From positions 1-55,923 of IMG/VR virus record IMGVR_UViG_3300032053_000094: DNA of 55,923 bases, one strand, 5' to 3'. Positions 24,107-32,199 of this stretch are shown here, one piece after another (positions within the stretch are counted from its first letter, which is position 1; each line of letters begins with the position of its first letter). The position numbers and the translations under genes were made by a program. Under the pieces are notes generated by a model. It did not search any database, was not told the DNA's origin, and worked only from the letters and a program-made list of their open reading frames with translations. The DNA is from a virus.

Positions 24107-24696
24107 CAAGAAAGAACATTAATATAGTGCATTAATATTTTCTCCGAATACTTTCGTAAATACCTGTTTATATTTTCAACGCTTAATTCTTTATTTTCTT
24201 TTTCTAATATTTTTATAACACCATTTATCATGGCAGACTGAGATTGATTTGCCATATCTAACATCTCATCAAATTTTTCTTGTTTTTCATCATCAAAATC
24301 ATTATAATGAAATTGATGTTCAATTCTTTCTTTACCTTGCCATAGATATGGTGACGCACCAAACATATTGGTAATTCCCGAATCTTTTACTTTAATTAAA
24401 AACTCAACTAAAGTATTCGTATCAAAATTGGCAATATCCAAATTTTTTGATAACCAATCATCTTGATACGCTTCATCTATTTTTTTAGGCACATCTAACG
24501 TCCAAGCGTCATCTGTTGATATCAATGATAATTTACTACCATTTTCCCAATCGGCATAAATCAAATTTCCGTCTCCACCAAATGGGTCTTTCTGTACTCT
24601 AGTAACAATCCCCTTTAATCCTGGTGACATTGTTTCTCCTTTCATATATAATAATATGATTTTATCTCCTTCTTTTACCGCAGGGTTAATTTCCAT
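24106..24696 (-). CDS. 196-aa protein with SH3/KOW-like N-terminal barrel
   Basis: The first ~65 residues (EGDKIILLYMKGETMSPGLK, GIVTRVQKDPFGG, LIYADWENGSKLSLI) form the small beta-barrel repeated in phage and Bacteroidetes proteins of the KOW/SH3 type. The rest is helical and acidic (WLSKNLDIANFDTNTLVEFL; EKFDEMLDMANQSQ). No enzyme motif. Not tagged. Function unknown. Confidence 0.65.
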   Translation of the reverse strand: MEINPAVKEGDKIILLYMKGETMSPGLKGIVTRVQKDPFGGDGNLIYADWENGSKLSLISTDDAWTLDVPKKIDEAYQDDWLSKNLDIANFDTNTLVEFLIKVKDSGITNMFGASPYLWQGKERIEHQFHYNDFDDEKQEKFDEMLDMANQSQSAMINGVIKILEKENKELSVENINRYLRKYSEKILMHYINVLS

Positions 24697-24733
24697 TTTT
24701 TTAATTTTATGTTTAACAATAAATATATTGGAA

Positions 24734-24741
24734 GTATTTAT
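24734..24741 (+). promoter_or_regulatory. TATTTAT-type element
   Basis: GTATTTAT, 10 nt upstream of the ATG at 24752. Confidence 0.45.
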
Positions 24742-24751
24742 TGTTACTATT

Positions 24752-25369
24752 ATGAAAGTATTAATAACTGAAAGTCAATATAAATCAATTATATTAGAAT
24801 CTTCTGGAAAAAAAATAAATGCAAACTTAGAAACATTAAAAAGATTTGCAGAAGAAGTTGTTGGTAAATTCCAAGAAGATACAGGTATTCAATTTAAATT
24901 ACTCTTCACTTGGGGTGCAGCTGTTGGTGGAATGTTATTACCACTTAATGATTATATAGAAAATAATGACTTTAATATAACACCATTTCAGATAAGTTCT
25001 ATTTTAGTGGCAACCGCAGCAGTATTATTTGGAGAAAATTCAAGACTAATTAAAAAAATCATATCTAAAATAAAAGAAGACGGAATTGAAGAAATATTTA
25101 ATAATGTTTTAGATAAAGGGACTCAATTAAAACAAGCGTTTTTAGATTTTACAGATAGTTTAAATATTACCATATACACTATGACTAATATTATGAGTTA
25201 CGCATTTTTAATTCCAATATTACCCGTATTATGGGAAATCTCAAATGATGGTGCAGATTCTAATGATATAAAAGAAATAATTACCAGATTATTAGCCTTC
25301 GGATTAACATCGGTGACAGGGTCATTCTTAAAAACTTTAATTTCTAAAATAATTAAAAGATTCCGATAA
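24752..25369 (+). CDS. Tagged 205-aa protein with hydrophobic helices
   Basis: Start at 24752 (MKVLITESQYKSIILES), chosen because this leader matches the tag of four other genes; the longer frame would overlap the divergent neighbour. Two hydrophobic helices (~45-66 and ~90-108) and a third at ~150-170 (MSYAFLIPILPVLWEIS) flank a helical loop. Predicted membrane-active virion protein. Convergent with, and one base from, the metallopeptidase-like gene. Confidence 0.7.
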   Translation: MKVLITESQYKSIILESSGKKINANLETLKRFAEEVVGKFQEDTGIQFKLLFTWGAAVGGMLLPLNDYIENNDFNITPFQISSILVATAAVLFGENSRLIKKIISKIKEDGIEEIFNNVLDKGTQLKQAFLDFTDSLNITIYTMTNIMSYAFLIPILPVLWEISNDGADSNDIKEIITRLLAFGLTSVTGSFLKTLISKIIKRFR

Positions 25370-25370
25370 C

Positions 25371-26321
25371 TTATTTTTTTGTGTTTAGTATCACATTGAT
25401 GATTCTTTCTTTCGAATCATCGGTTAACACTATATTTTTATTAAAAAAGTCCCTAACAATTTTTTCAAATGGTTGATTTCTAATTTTGGATAATCTTTTA
25501 AATCCCGCAATTTGGGCATCCAATTCATGTGGTTGTAAATAATATTTTTCAGGGTCAGTTTCATCCGTAGGTCTATCAATACCTCTTTCTGATTGAATTA
25601 AATGTTGTAGTTCGTGTCTTATCAATTCATTTAGTTCACCAATTAAATCGTAATAAGTGTGTGGAAAAAATTTAGGGTTATATATTATTTCAACCTCAAA
25701 AGTGTCGTCCTCATCATAATAACCACCATCTAATTCAAATCCTTCCACAGTATCACTTTTAATAATTTGAACTTCAACTGTAAAATCAGTATTCAAACTA
25801 GGAAAATCATATGTCATTTTATCTGTAATATCTTCGGGTAAAGTATATTCCCCTTCCTCTCTATTAAAAACTTTAATAATATCTTGAACAACTTTTCTAA
25901 CAATACCTTTTTTTTCTGATTTACCTTCTGTAATATTTTCAGTGTCATATCTCTTACCAACAAATCTTATAGATGTTAATACAGGTGTATCCGAAACACT
26001 GAAATATTTTAAGACACTCCATATATAGTTTTCAAGTTTTGTTGCGGTAAAATACATTCTATCTTTAATCTCAAATGCACTATCCTGAATGTCTGGAATA
26101 AATCCATCAAAAGTCGGAGGAGTAATATTTAAAACTGTCACATCAATCCCTACGTGATTCTTTGGTTCACCCATATGTCGTAATTCTACATCACCTACTA
26201 ATTTAATTTTGAAATCCATTACTACTTCCAACGAAACTCCTCCCATAACTGGACCAGTATACTGGAAAACTTTATCACCAATAACACGATTTACCATGTC
26301 ATAAAAATCTTTTTTATCCAT
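25371..26321 (-). CDS. Protein with C-terminal HExxH metallopeptidase-like domain
   Basis: 316 residues. The N-terminal half (VVMDFKIKLVGDVELRHM, HVGIDVTVLNI) is beta-rich and resembles the small acidic proteins at the right end. The C-terminal domain has HELQHLIQ (His-Glu-x-x-His) and downstream PHELDAQIAGF, giving a third ligand Glu/Asp as in gluzincin-like minimal metallopeptidases. Zinc peptidase activity is plausible but the substrate is unknown. TATTTAT-type element at 26329-26336. Confidence 0.75.
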   Translation of the reverse strand: MDKKDFYDMVNRVIGDKVFQYTGPVMGGVSLEVVMDFKIKLVGDVELRHMGEPKNHVGIDVTVLNITPPTFDGFIPDIQDSAFEIKDRMYFTATKLENYIWSVLKYFSVSDTPVLTSIRFVGKRYDTENITEGKSEKKGIVRKVVQDIIKVFNREEGEYTLPEDITDKMTYDFPSLNTDFTVEVQIIKSDTVEGFELDGGYYDEDDTFEVEIIYNPKFFPHTYYDLIGELNELIRHELQHLIQSERGIDRPTDETDPEKYYLQPHELDAQIAGFKRLSKIRNQPFEKIVRDFFNKNIVLTDDSKERIINVILNTKK

Positions 26322-26328
26322 ATTAACT

Positions 26329-26336
26329 ATAAATAT
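26329..26336 (-). promoter_or_regulatory. TATTTAT-type element
   Basis: Coding-strand ATATTTAT, 7 nt upstream of the start at 26321. Confidence 0.45.
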
Positions 26337-26360
26337 GCTAACATACTAATTAAAAAATAT

Positions 26361-26391
26361 TTTTTTAATTCAAATGAAATACATATCTTTG
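26361..26391 (+). promoter_or_regulatory. Host-type promoter, leaderless start
   Basis: TTTT (weak -33), then TATCTTTG at 26384-26391; ATG 26397 begins 6 nt after the box. Confidence 0.7.
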
Positions 26392-26396
26392 TATAT

Positions 26397-26627
26397 ATGG
26401 CAGTAATAGTAAACTCAAAACAGGAATTAAAACCGACTAAATTTGAAAGAATTTATGAGGATGATGATTGTATTTCTATTTGGAAATATGATTTAAATAA
26501 ATTCAAAAATGGACCTATTGAGGTGGAATATAAATATAAAAGGGGATATAAGCACCCTGCTTTAAATCAGAAAAAGTTTTTAAAAGATGTTATAATAGAT
26601 GAAAAAAAGAAATTAGGGGGTAAGTAA
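26397..26627 (+). CDS. 76-aa basic protein
   Basis: MAVIVNSKQELKPTKFERIY, then DDDCISIWKYDLNKFKNGPI and EVEYKYKRGYKHP. Short, Lys/Tyr-rich, mixed beta/alpha. No family recognised. Has its own host-type promoter with a probably leaderless message, unlike the flanking late-type genes. Confidence 0.65.
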   Translation: MAVIVNSKQELKPTKFERIYEDDDCISIWKYDLNKFKNGPIEVEYKYKRGYKHPALNQKKFLKDVIIDEKKKLGGK

Positions 26628-27206
26628 TTCAATTCTTTGCTCGATAATCATTTTAAGTTTTTGCAATTCTTTTAACTCGTTTTGTCTTTCTTTTCTATTT
26701 TCTAATAGTACGTTATTATTTTTTTTACTTTCCTTAACCACATCACCAACATATTCAATACTAGTCATATCCCAATCATCAGTTTCATTATCAGTATTCT
26801 CCTCATCAATTAAATCACCATCATAATAACTTAAATCACCATTATTAAACATATCATTTACAAAATTTTTATTGTAAGCATTATAATCTAATACCCACCT
26901 TTCAGTGTAATACTTTCTACCAGTAACTCTGAAATATAATTTGAATTTTTTAAGTTTTGGGATTATTAATCTCCCATCAATATTATCCTCATTCAACATA
27001 AAAAGTTCGGCAAAAAAACCAATATCTTCATAATCAACATCTGTAAATCCGAATTTTTTTAATATAGTTTTAATATCATCAAAAGTACCTGTATCTTCAT
27101 ATACTACCTCCATATCATCAAAACTGATACCGTCTTTAATAAACTCCTGTAGTATCATTTTTATTATACTCTCAGGTAAGGTCTTATATGGTTGACTCAA
27201 TGTCAT
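26613..27206 (-). CDS. 197-aa acidic hypothetical protein
   Basis: No recognised domain. N-terminal PESIIKMILQEFIKDGISFD, then beta-rich Asp/Tyr segments (LKKFKLYFRVTGRKYY, NGDLSYYDGDLID) and a C-terminal coiled coil (NRKERQNELKELQKLKMIIE). Overlaps the convergent 76-aa gene by 15 nt. TATTTAT-type element at 27211-27218, only 4 nt from the ATG. Confidence 0.65.
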   Translation of the reverse strand: MTLSQPYKTLPESIIKMILQEFIKDGISFDDMEVVYEDTGTFDDIKTILKKFGFTDVDYEDIGFFAELFMLNEDNIDGRLIIPKLKKFKLYFRVTGRKYYTERWVLDYNAYNKNFVNDMFNNGDLSYYDGDLIDEENTDNETDDWDMTSIEYVGDVVKESKKNNNVLLENRKERQNELKELQKLKMIIEQRIELLTP

Positions 27207-27210
27207 AATA

Positions 27211-27218
27211 ATAAATAT
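27211..27218 (-). promoter_or_regulatory. TATTTAT-type element
   Basis: Coding-strand ATATTTAT, 4 nt upstream of the start at 27206. Confidence 0.45.
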
Positions 27219-27238
27219 ACCTTAAATAAGAAAACCAC

Positions 27239-27898
27239 CTAAAGAGGTGGTATTTCTTCATCATAATTTAATACAATGGGTTTGTTGTCATATTTGTAAC
27301 TCTCACCAAGATTGGCAGCATTTACAAATGTAGTTTCATTTAAATCACGGACACCATAACCATAATGTATATGACCACAAGCATGAATTTTAGGCTTAAT
27401 ATCCATAACCCTATTTAATAAGTCCTCACAACCAACTCTAAGTCCTTGGATTGTATCATCTAATACTCCAAACACAGGTCCATGTGTTACTAAAATATCT
27501 ACATTACCTGGTATTTTGTCCCATTTCTCAGCGATTTTTTCTCCTCTTGGGACATTAAAAGCCCAATTATAGAATTCAGGTTGCCAAGGAGTACCATAAA
27601 TTTTAATTCCGTCAATCTCAACCATTTCATCTTGAAGATAGATAACACCATGTGGTATTGCAACACCAACCTCATTACTTTTTCTAATCTTCTCAAATCC
27701 AAAGTCGTGATTACCCGCAATAAAGATTTTATATGTATACGGTAAATTACTAAACCATTCTGTAAATTGGTTAATCTCGTAAATCAAACCACGATTACTA
27801 ACATCACCACAATGGATAATCATAAATCCACCAGGTAAATCCTTAGTTAACTCATTGTGTTTTCCGTGAGTGTCGGAAATGAACGTAATGTCTCTCAT
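27239..27898 (-). CDS. Calcineurin-like metallophosphoesterase
   Basis: 219 residues, all family motifs present: SDTHG (D-x-H), HCGDVSNRG (GD-x-x), AGNHD (GNHD), VTHGPVFG (H) and CGHIHYGYG (GH-x-H). This is the binuclear metallophosphoesterase fold that cleaves phosphodiesters or monoesters (nucleic acid ends, cyclic nucleotides, ApnA). Compact single domain of usual length. Possible roles are end processing or hydrolysis of host defence signal nucleotides; the substrate cannot be read from the sequence. A small hairpin (27235-27250) closes its 3' end. Confidence 0.92.
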   Translation of the reverse strand: MRDITFISDTHGKHNELTKDLPGGFMIIHCGDVSNRGLIYEINQFTEWFSNLPYTYKIFIAGNHDFGFEKIRKSNEVGVAIPHGVIYLQDEMVEIDGIKIYGTPWQPEFYNWAFNVPRGEKIAEKWDKIPGNVDILVTHGPVFGVLDDTIQGLRVGCEDLLNRVMDIKPKIHACGHIHYGYGVRDLNETTFVNAANLGESYKYDNKPIVLNYDEEIPPL

Positions 27899-27915
27899 AT
27901 TATTTTAATTTACAA

Positions 27916-28065
27916 TTATCCAAAATCTTTTTCATCATCTTCTAATTTTAAGAAGTCATCTCCCTTATAATTGGGGTTATTTTTTTTCATCTTATCAATC
28001 CCTCTGACCCAAAGGTAAGAAATAATTCCCGTAATTACAAACATTGTTAAATATACTTTCCACAT
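27916..28065 (-). CDS. Small MWKVYL-type membrane protein, copy 2
   Basis: 49 residues: MWKVYLTMFVITGIISYLWV-RGIDK, then KNNPNYKGDDFLKLEDDEKD. Paralog of 14618-14788: same 20-residue helix pattern, same RGIDK, same KxNPx. Single TM, acidic tail. Function unknown. Confidence 0.68.
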   Translation of the reverse strand: MWKVYLTMFVITGIISYLWVRGIDKMKKNNPNYKGDDFLKLEDDEKDFG

Positions 28066-28074
28066 ATTATAAAT

Positions 28075-28683
28075 TTATTTAATTTTTAATTTACATTTAT
28101 CAAAATGCCATCTAAACATAGTATTACCCCCTATCATATTACAATGAGGACATTTATATTTTTTTTGTAATTTTGCTTCAGGGTTTTTATTAAAATATTC
28201 TTTTAAAGTATTTGATATTTTATTACTTAAAATTTTTTTTGAATCATCATCTATATTTTTCCATTGATTCAACGCACCTAATTTTCTTTTTTCTTTTTCC
28301 AATTCAGCATTGGTTATTCCGTGAATTTCCTCATATGTTTTATTTGATAGTGCTTTAGATATTTTTATTTTAGTTTTTTCATTATGATTCATTTTGAATC
28401 CTTTACCTCCGCTTGTTAAGTTCATACAAAACTTATCATCTATGCTTTCACTAATTAATAAAGTTTCGGTTATTTCAGTTTCCTCTCTATTAGGGAAAAA
28501 ACCAAGTATCTCTTTAATGTGTTTATCTTTCCCATATTTTCTAATTGACCTTCTCAATATTCTCCCACTACCTAAATACCCATCGTCAATTTTTGACGTG
28601 GAATGTATCCCAATATAATATCGTTTAGTTATTAAACAGGTTGTTTTATAAACATAATGAATGTCATGTTTTTTTCTTGGCAT
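28075..28683 (-). CDS. GIY-YIG homing endonuclease with C-terminal zinc finger
   Basis: 202 residues. N-terminal GIY-YIG domain YVYKTTCLITKRYYIGIHST, DGYLGSG, IRKYGKDKHIKEIL. The middle is a Lys-rich linker with a NUMOD-like KTKIKISKALSNKTYEEIHG. The C-terminus holds CPHCNMIGGNTMFRWHFDKC, a C2HC-type finger. Shares about the first 55 residues with 12513-13151. It lies between a small membrane gene and the 28730 gene; no intron or RNA is visible beside it. Confidence 0.9.
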   Translation of the reverse strand: MPRKKHDIHYVYKTTCLITKRYYIGIHSTSKIDDGYLGSGRILRRSIRKYGKDKHIKEILGFFPNREETEITETLLISESIDDKFCMNLTSGGKGFKMNHNEKTKIKISKALSNKTYEEIHGITNAELEKEKRKLGALNQWKNIDDDSKKILSNKISNTLKEYFNKNPEAKLQKKYKCPHCNMIGGNTMFRWHFDKCKLKIK

Positions 28684-28699
28684 ATTTATATATTTCTAT

Positions 28700-28707
28700 A
28701 TAAATAT
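28700..28707 (-). promoter_or_regulatory. TATTTAT-type element
   Basis: Coding-strand ATATTTAT, 16 nt upstream of the GIY-YIG gene start at 28683. Confidence 0.4.
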
Positions 28708-28729
28708 CTAAAAAGAACAAAAAAGTCCA

Positions 28730-29242
28730 TCAATCCCACCATCCACGCATTCCTGTCCCATCAAACCACTCATCCCATTCCCCAATAAAAGGACTGTATT
28801 TAGAATTATCCTGTCCCTTGAATATCTCCCAAAGTTCTCTCCATTCTTGTTCCTCAATTTCACGGGCTCTATCATACACCTTACCATTATGTTCTTTTTC
28901 TTCAGGTGTTAAATTATCCACTAATTCATACGACCCAATATGTGATTCCGAATCTTTAAATTGTATTGGTCTGATATGTAAATCACCTAATTCTTTTTCA
29001 GCCATTTCAATATGTTCAACCCCTTTCACATTGTTCATAATCTCAATTGCTCTTCTCATCTTTGCAACTTTTTTGAGACGAGGTTCATCAACTTCAAGAC
29101 CTTTTGTTTCGAGATTATCTGACATCTCTTTTAGAGATACTTTTAGAATATCCAAAGTGAAAGTATAATCCCACCATCTGAAATTCCAAATCACTTTTCT
29201 AAAAGTCCAAAAATTCTTTAAAGATTTTATAAATTTTTTCAT
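28730..29242 (-). CDS. 170-aa hypothetical protein
   Basis: Start at 29242 (MKKFIKSLKNFWTFRKVIWN), placed downstream of the host-type box TATCTTTG at 29256-29263; the longer frame would begin before the promoter. Trp-rich N-terminus, helical middle with MRRAIEIMNNVKGVEHIEM and EREIEEQEWRELWEIF, and a Gly/Trp C-terminus. This arrangement is typical of an uncharacterised family widespread in T4-like phages; no function is inferred. Confidence 0.68.
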   Translation of the reverse strand: MKKFIKSLKNFWTFRKVIWNFRWWDYTFTLDILKVSLKEMSDNLETKGLEVDEPRLKKVAKMRRAIEIMNNVKGVEHIEMAEKELGDLHIRPIQFKDSESHIGSYELVDNLTPEEKEHNGKVYDRAREIEEQEWRELWEIFKGQDNSKYSPFIGEWDEWFDGTGMRGWWD

Positions 29243-29255
29243 TATTTGTTTTTTA

Positions 29256-29263
29256 CAAAGATA
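29256..29263 (-). promoter_or_regulatory. Host-type TAnnTTTG box
   Basis: Coding-strand TATCTTTG, 13 nt upstream of the ATG at 29242. Confidence 0.6.
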
Positions 29264-29283
29264 GTAATTTTTAAACAAAAAAA

Positions 29284-29322
29284 AAAGATTCAGAAAAAAT
29301 CTGAATCCTTTTTTTTATATAG
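29284..29322. terminator. Hairpin terminator
   Basis: AAAAGATTCAGA-AAAAA-TCTGAATCCTTTTTTT, between the 29352 gene end and the 28730 gene promoter. Confidence 0.8.
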
Positions 29323-29351
29323 ACACCATTAAGGTGGATTAGTAAGCTTGG

Positions 29352-29774
29352 TTACATCATACCAATTTTTTTTCTTATATCAAACAAAAGTGATTCATCA
29401 AATTTAACGCCATGTCTTTCTTTAAAATGGTTTAATAAATATTTTAACGATTCTCTATGCCCTTTGTCTTTCAACAATAAGTAAGCTCCTAAATCCGCCT
29501 CTAATTCTTCTTTTTCATCCCTTGGTCCATTATGTTTTAACAAAACATGTGAAATTTCATGGGCCTCAATAAACTTCAATACATCAATATCCAAATCATC
29601 CAAGAAGTTTTCTCCATCAATTATAACTAAATTTTTTTCAGGAACCAAGAATCCAAATCCATATTCTCTAAAAAATTTCTTAATTAATGGGTATTTTTCA
29701 TTCTCTTTAAATATAACTAAAATTGTTATACTTGGTAAAAACTCGCTTTGATATTGAACTTGACTTTCTTCCAT
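29352..29774 (-). CDS. Small HExxH metalloprotease-like protein
   Basis: 140 residues. EAHEISHVLLKH gives the His-Glu-x-x-His zinc site (~70-81), followed by EELEADLGAYLLL, the ExxxD pattern of minimal ImmA/IrrE-like (M78) metallopeptidases. ImmA-type proteases cleave transcriptional repressors; here a DNA-binding domain is absent. Its ATG overlaps the stop of the upstream GH19 endolysin gene by one nucleotide, so the two are translationally coupled. Confidence 0.78.
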   Translation of the reverse strand: MEESQVQYQSEFLPSITILVIFKENEKYPLIKKFFREYGFGFLVPEKNLVIIDGENFLDDLDIDVLKFIEAHEISHVLLKHNGPRDEKEELEADLGAYLLLKDKGHRESLKYLLNHFKERHGVKFDESLLFDIRKKIGMM

Positions 29775-30586
29775 TACGACAATAAATTATAATATACTTT
29801 AAAATGTTTTAATCTTTCATCTAATCCAATAGTCCCGCCATTCACACATTTAGTAACTGAAGTTACAGTTGCGTCGCTAGCATCCACACATTTTTTAAGA
29901 CAGTTTTTACTGAAGAACCATGCTGCTGATAATAATGGATATTTTGTTGCAACTAATTCGGGATTTGCGGTTAAATCTTCATTTATTGATTTTGAAAATG
30001 ATACATAGTTATCCCTTCCAGTTAACTGAATAAATCCACGGCCACAAAATTTATAACCATCATGAGTCTCTTCAGGACCATTACCCATTCTACCACCATA
30101 TACTCTTGACGCAATTTTTTCAGGTTGTTTTGCATATGATTCTGCAAGATTACCTGGAAAGTATTTACCAAATATTTTTTTTAACCCATCAGACGAATAA
30201 TTCAAGTTTTCCTTAGTTACTTTAAATCCACCACTCTCATGACTACACTGTGCCAAAAAATGCGAAAGTTTTAACGGTGTATCAATACCAAATTTTGATG
30301 CGGTGTCAGGTATCATAGCAATAACTGAATCAGGAATGTGACCTTTCAATTTTTCTAATTTCAAAGTACCTACTGAACTTATAACTACATCTTCACTAAT
30401 AACACCACCAAACATTTTAGCCCAACTTTTATCACCTATAATACCGTCAACAGTTAATTTATTATCTGATTGCCATTTTTTAACTGCAATTTCTGTTCCA
30501 GGTCCAAAAGAACCGTCAGAAATAAGCCCTAATTTTTCTTGGAGTTTTTTTACATCATCTCCTTTAGAACCGTTTTTTAATAACAT
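29774..30586 (-). CDS. Endolysin: peptidoglycan-binding domain plus GH19 lysozyme/chitinase
   Basis: 270 residues. Residues ~1-62 are a PG_binding_1 domain (GSKGDDVKKLQEKLGL, DGSFGPGTEIAVKKWQ, DGIIGDKSWAKMFG). Residues ~85-270 are a GH19 catalytic domain: LSHFLAQCSHESGGF with the catalytic Glu in HESGGF, NYSSDGLKKIFGKYFP, GNGPEETHDGYKFCGRG, FIQLTGRDNY and AAWFFSKN. It hydrolyses the glycan backbone of peptidoglycan. No signal peptide, so it needs the holin. Full length, intact. TATTTAT-type element (GTATTTAT) about 25 nt upstream. Confidence 0.94.
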   Translation of the reverse strand: MLLKNGSKGDDVKKLQEKLGLISDGSFGPGTEIAVKKWQSDNKLTVDGIIGDKSWAKMFGGVISEDVVISSVGTLKLEKLKGHIPDSVIAMIPDTASKFGIDTPLKLSHFLAQCSHESGGFKVTKENLNYSSDGLKKIFGKYFPGNLAESYAKQPEKIASRVYGGRMGNGPEETHDGYKFCGRGFIQLTGRDNYVSFSKSINEDLTANPELVATKYPLLSAAWFFSKNCLKKCVDASDATVTSVTKCVNGGTIGLDERLKHFKVYYNLLS

Positions 30587-30630
30587 AATTTTAAAATTTT
30601 AATAGTTTATACATTATAAATACTTTAAAA

Positions 30631-31041
30631 TTACTTAATTGATTTCCAACATTTTTTATAATATTTTTTCTCATTTTTAAACGCCTCAATCTCAAACGGA
30701 TTTTCATCATATTTAAATATTTTTGAATACTTATAGTAATAAGTTGCAACTGGTTGTAAATAATGGGTATATTCATGAATAGTAGTTTGGACTAAATCTC
30801 TAACAGTGTCATTATTATCATGAAAAACAGTTAATGTGTTGGTCTTACAATTAAATGACCCCATAGCTTTACATCCAATGGATTTAAAGTCTTCCCTCGA
30901 TTGAATTTTAATCGAATATTTAAATTTATTTTTTCTACGGTTATATAACCCAAAATTTGTTTGACACCATTTAATGGTATTCTTTACTATCTCTCTTTTT
31001 TGTTGTAATGATAATGTATCTGTATTAGTCTTTAACTTCAT
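30631..31041 (-). CDS. SprT-like zinc metalloprotease
   Basis: 136 residues. TTIHEYTHYLQ supplies HExxH (~88-94) and NPFEIEAFKNEKKYYK supplies the downstream Glu ligand, as in SprT/Wss1-like proteases that act on DNA-bound or other proteins. The upstream region is basic (KWCQTNFGLYNRRKNKFKY). A perfect host-type promoter ends 4 nt from the ATG, so the message is probably leaderless and early. Confidence 0.78.
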   Translation of the reverse strand: MKLKTNTDTLSLQQKREIVKNTIKWCQTNFGLYNRRKNKFKYSIKIQSREDFKSIGCKAMGSFNCKTNTLTVFHDNNDTVRDLVQTTIHEYTHYLQPVATYYYKYSKIFKYDENPFEIEAFKNEKKYYKKCWKSIK

Positions 31042-31045
31042 ACTA

Positions 31046-31077
31046 CAAAGGTATGTGATATTTATTAAACAAACAAA
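31046..31077 (-). promoter_or_regulatory. Host-type promoter, leaderless start
   Basis: Coding strand TTTG (31074-31077), 20 nt, TACCTTTG (31046-31053), 4 nt before the ATG. Confidence 0.75.
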
Positions 31078-31107
31078 ACTATTTAATTTTTCAAAATAAT
31101 TATATAC

Positions 31108-32199
31108 ATGAACAAATTACTAAAGGAAGTGTCTAAAATAAAAAACATTATAAATAATGTTAATGAAAGTGTTAGTGAAAATCACATTAAAAAAATTAAA
31201 GATTTATTAAATTTTAATAATATGATGACTCTTTCAATTCAGAATGATTTAGATGAAATTGTTAATATTAGTAGTGAACAAATTATTGATTTTGATTTGA
31301 TGGAAAGAAGTTTAAAAAAAGTATTGCTTAAAAAGGGAAATAAAAAAAAGAATGTTGAATCTTATCTTAGTAAAATTGTAAACTCATTACTAACAAGAGA
31401 CCGAGGAGTATATAATGTAGAACCTGAAAGTGATGACTATGAGTTTGAACCTCAAGAACCATCAATTGTTCCTAAAAAGGTTTATAGAAAAGAATTATAT
31501 GGTCTACAAGTAGAACTGTTAAAGCTAGAAGAATGGTTAATGAAGACAAACAGAACTGTAATCATAGTTTTTGAAGGTCGAGATTCTGCAGGTAAAGGGT
31601 CAACAATTAAAAAATTTACAGAGAATATGAATCCTAGAGGTTATAAAGTAATTGCTATGGGTATTCCAACACCTGAGGAAAGAAAAAATTGGTGGCAACG
31701 ATATGAATCTCAAATTGAAAAAGGAAAAATGAATTTATTTGATAGAAGTTGGTATAACAGAGGTTTAGTTGAACCTGTAATGGGTTATGGTAGTGACGAA
31801 GAATATAAAGATTTTATGGATAATGTTGAGGATTTTGAAAATGCTTTAGTTAAAGACGGTGATTTTTTATTTAAATTATGGTTTTCAATTGACAAAGAAA
31901 CTCAGTCTAAAAGATTTGAAATGAGACAAAAATCACCATTAAAATACTGGAAATACTCTCCAAACGATTCAAGAATGCAAGATTTATGGGATAGATTTAC
32001 AGAATTTAAAGAAAAGTTATTTGATAAAACATCAACATTAAACAATCCTTGGGTTATTGTTGACTCTGTTGATAAAAAAGTGTCAGGTCTTAACGCTATA
32101 AGATATGTATTAAAAAATATTCCTTATGAAAATAAGAATGAAGAATTTTTAAATAAAGAATACCCCGAAGCTTTAACTATTTTAAATCCAGAAAATTAA
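31108..32199 (+). CDS. ppk2: Polyphosphate kinase 2 family enzyme with N-terminal tag extension
   Basis: 363 residues. Residues ~128-355 are a PPK2 domain: Walker A EGRDSAGKGS (156-165), NPRGYKVIAMGIPTPEE, lid WWQRYE, Walker B-like NLFDRSWYNRG (209-219), FKLWFSIDKE and KYWKYSPND. PPK2 transfers phosphate between polyphosphate and nucleoside mono/diphosphates. The first ~120 residues are extra: a leader (LLKEVSKIKNIINNVNESVSEN) of the shared tag type, helices and an acidic linker (VEPESDDYEFEPQEP). A virion-packaged NTP/NDP-regenerating enzyme is possible. Class (ADP- or AMP-phosphorylating) cannot be told by eye. Confidence 0.9.
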   Translation: MNKLLKEVSKIKNIINNVNESVSENHIKKIKDLLNFNNMMTLSIQNDLDEIVNISSEQIIDFDLMERSLKKVLLKKGNKKKNVESYLSKIVNSLLTRDRGVYNVEPESDDYEFEPQEPSIVPKKVYRKELYGLQVELLKLEEWLMKTNRTVIIVFEGRDSAGKGSTIKKFTENMNPRGYKVIAMGIPTPEERKNWWQRYESQIEKGKMNLFDRSWYNRGLVEPVMGYGSDEEYKDFMDNVEDFENALVKDGDFLFKLWFSIDKETQSKRFEMRQKSPLKYWKYSPNDSRMQDLWDRFTEFKEKLFDKTSTLNNPWVIVDSVDKKVSGLNAIRYVLKNIPYENKNEEFLNKEYPEALTILNPEN

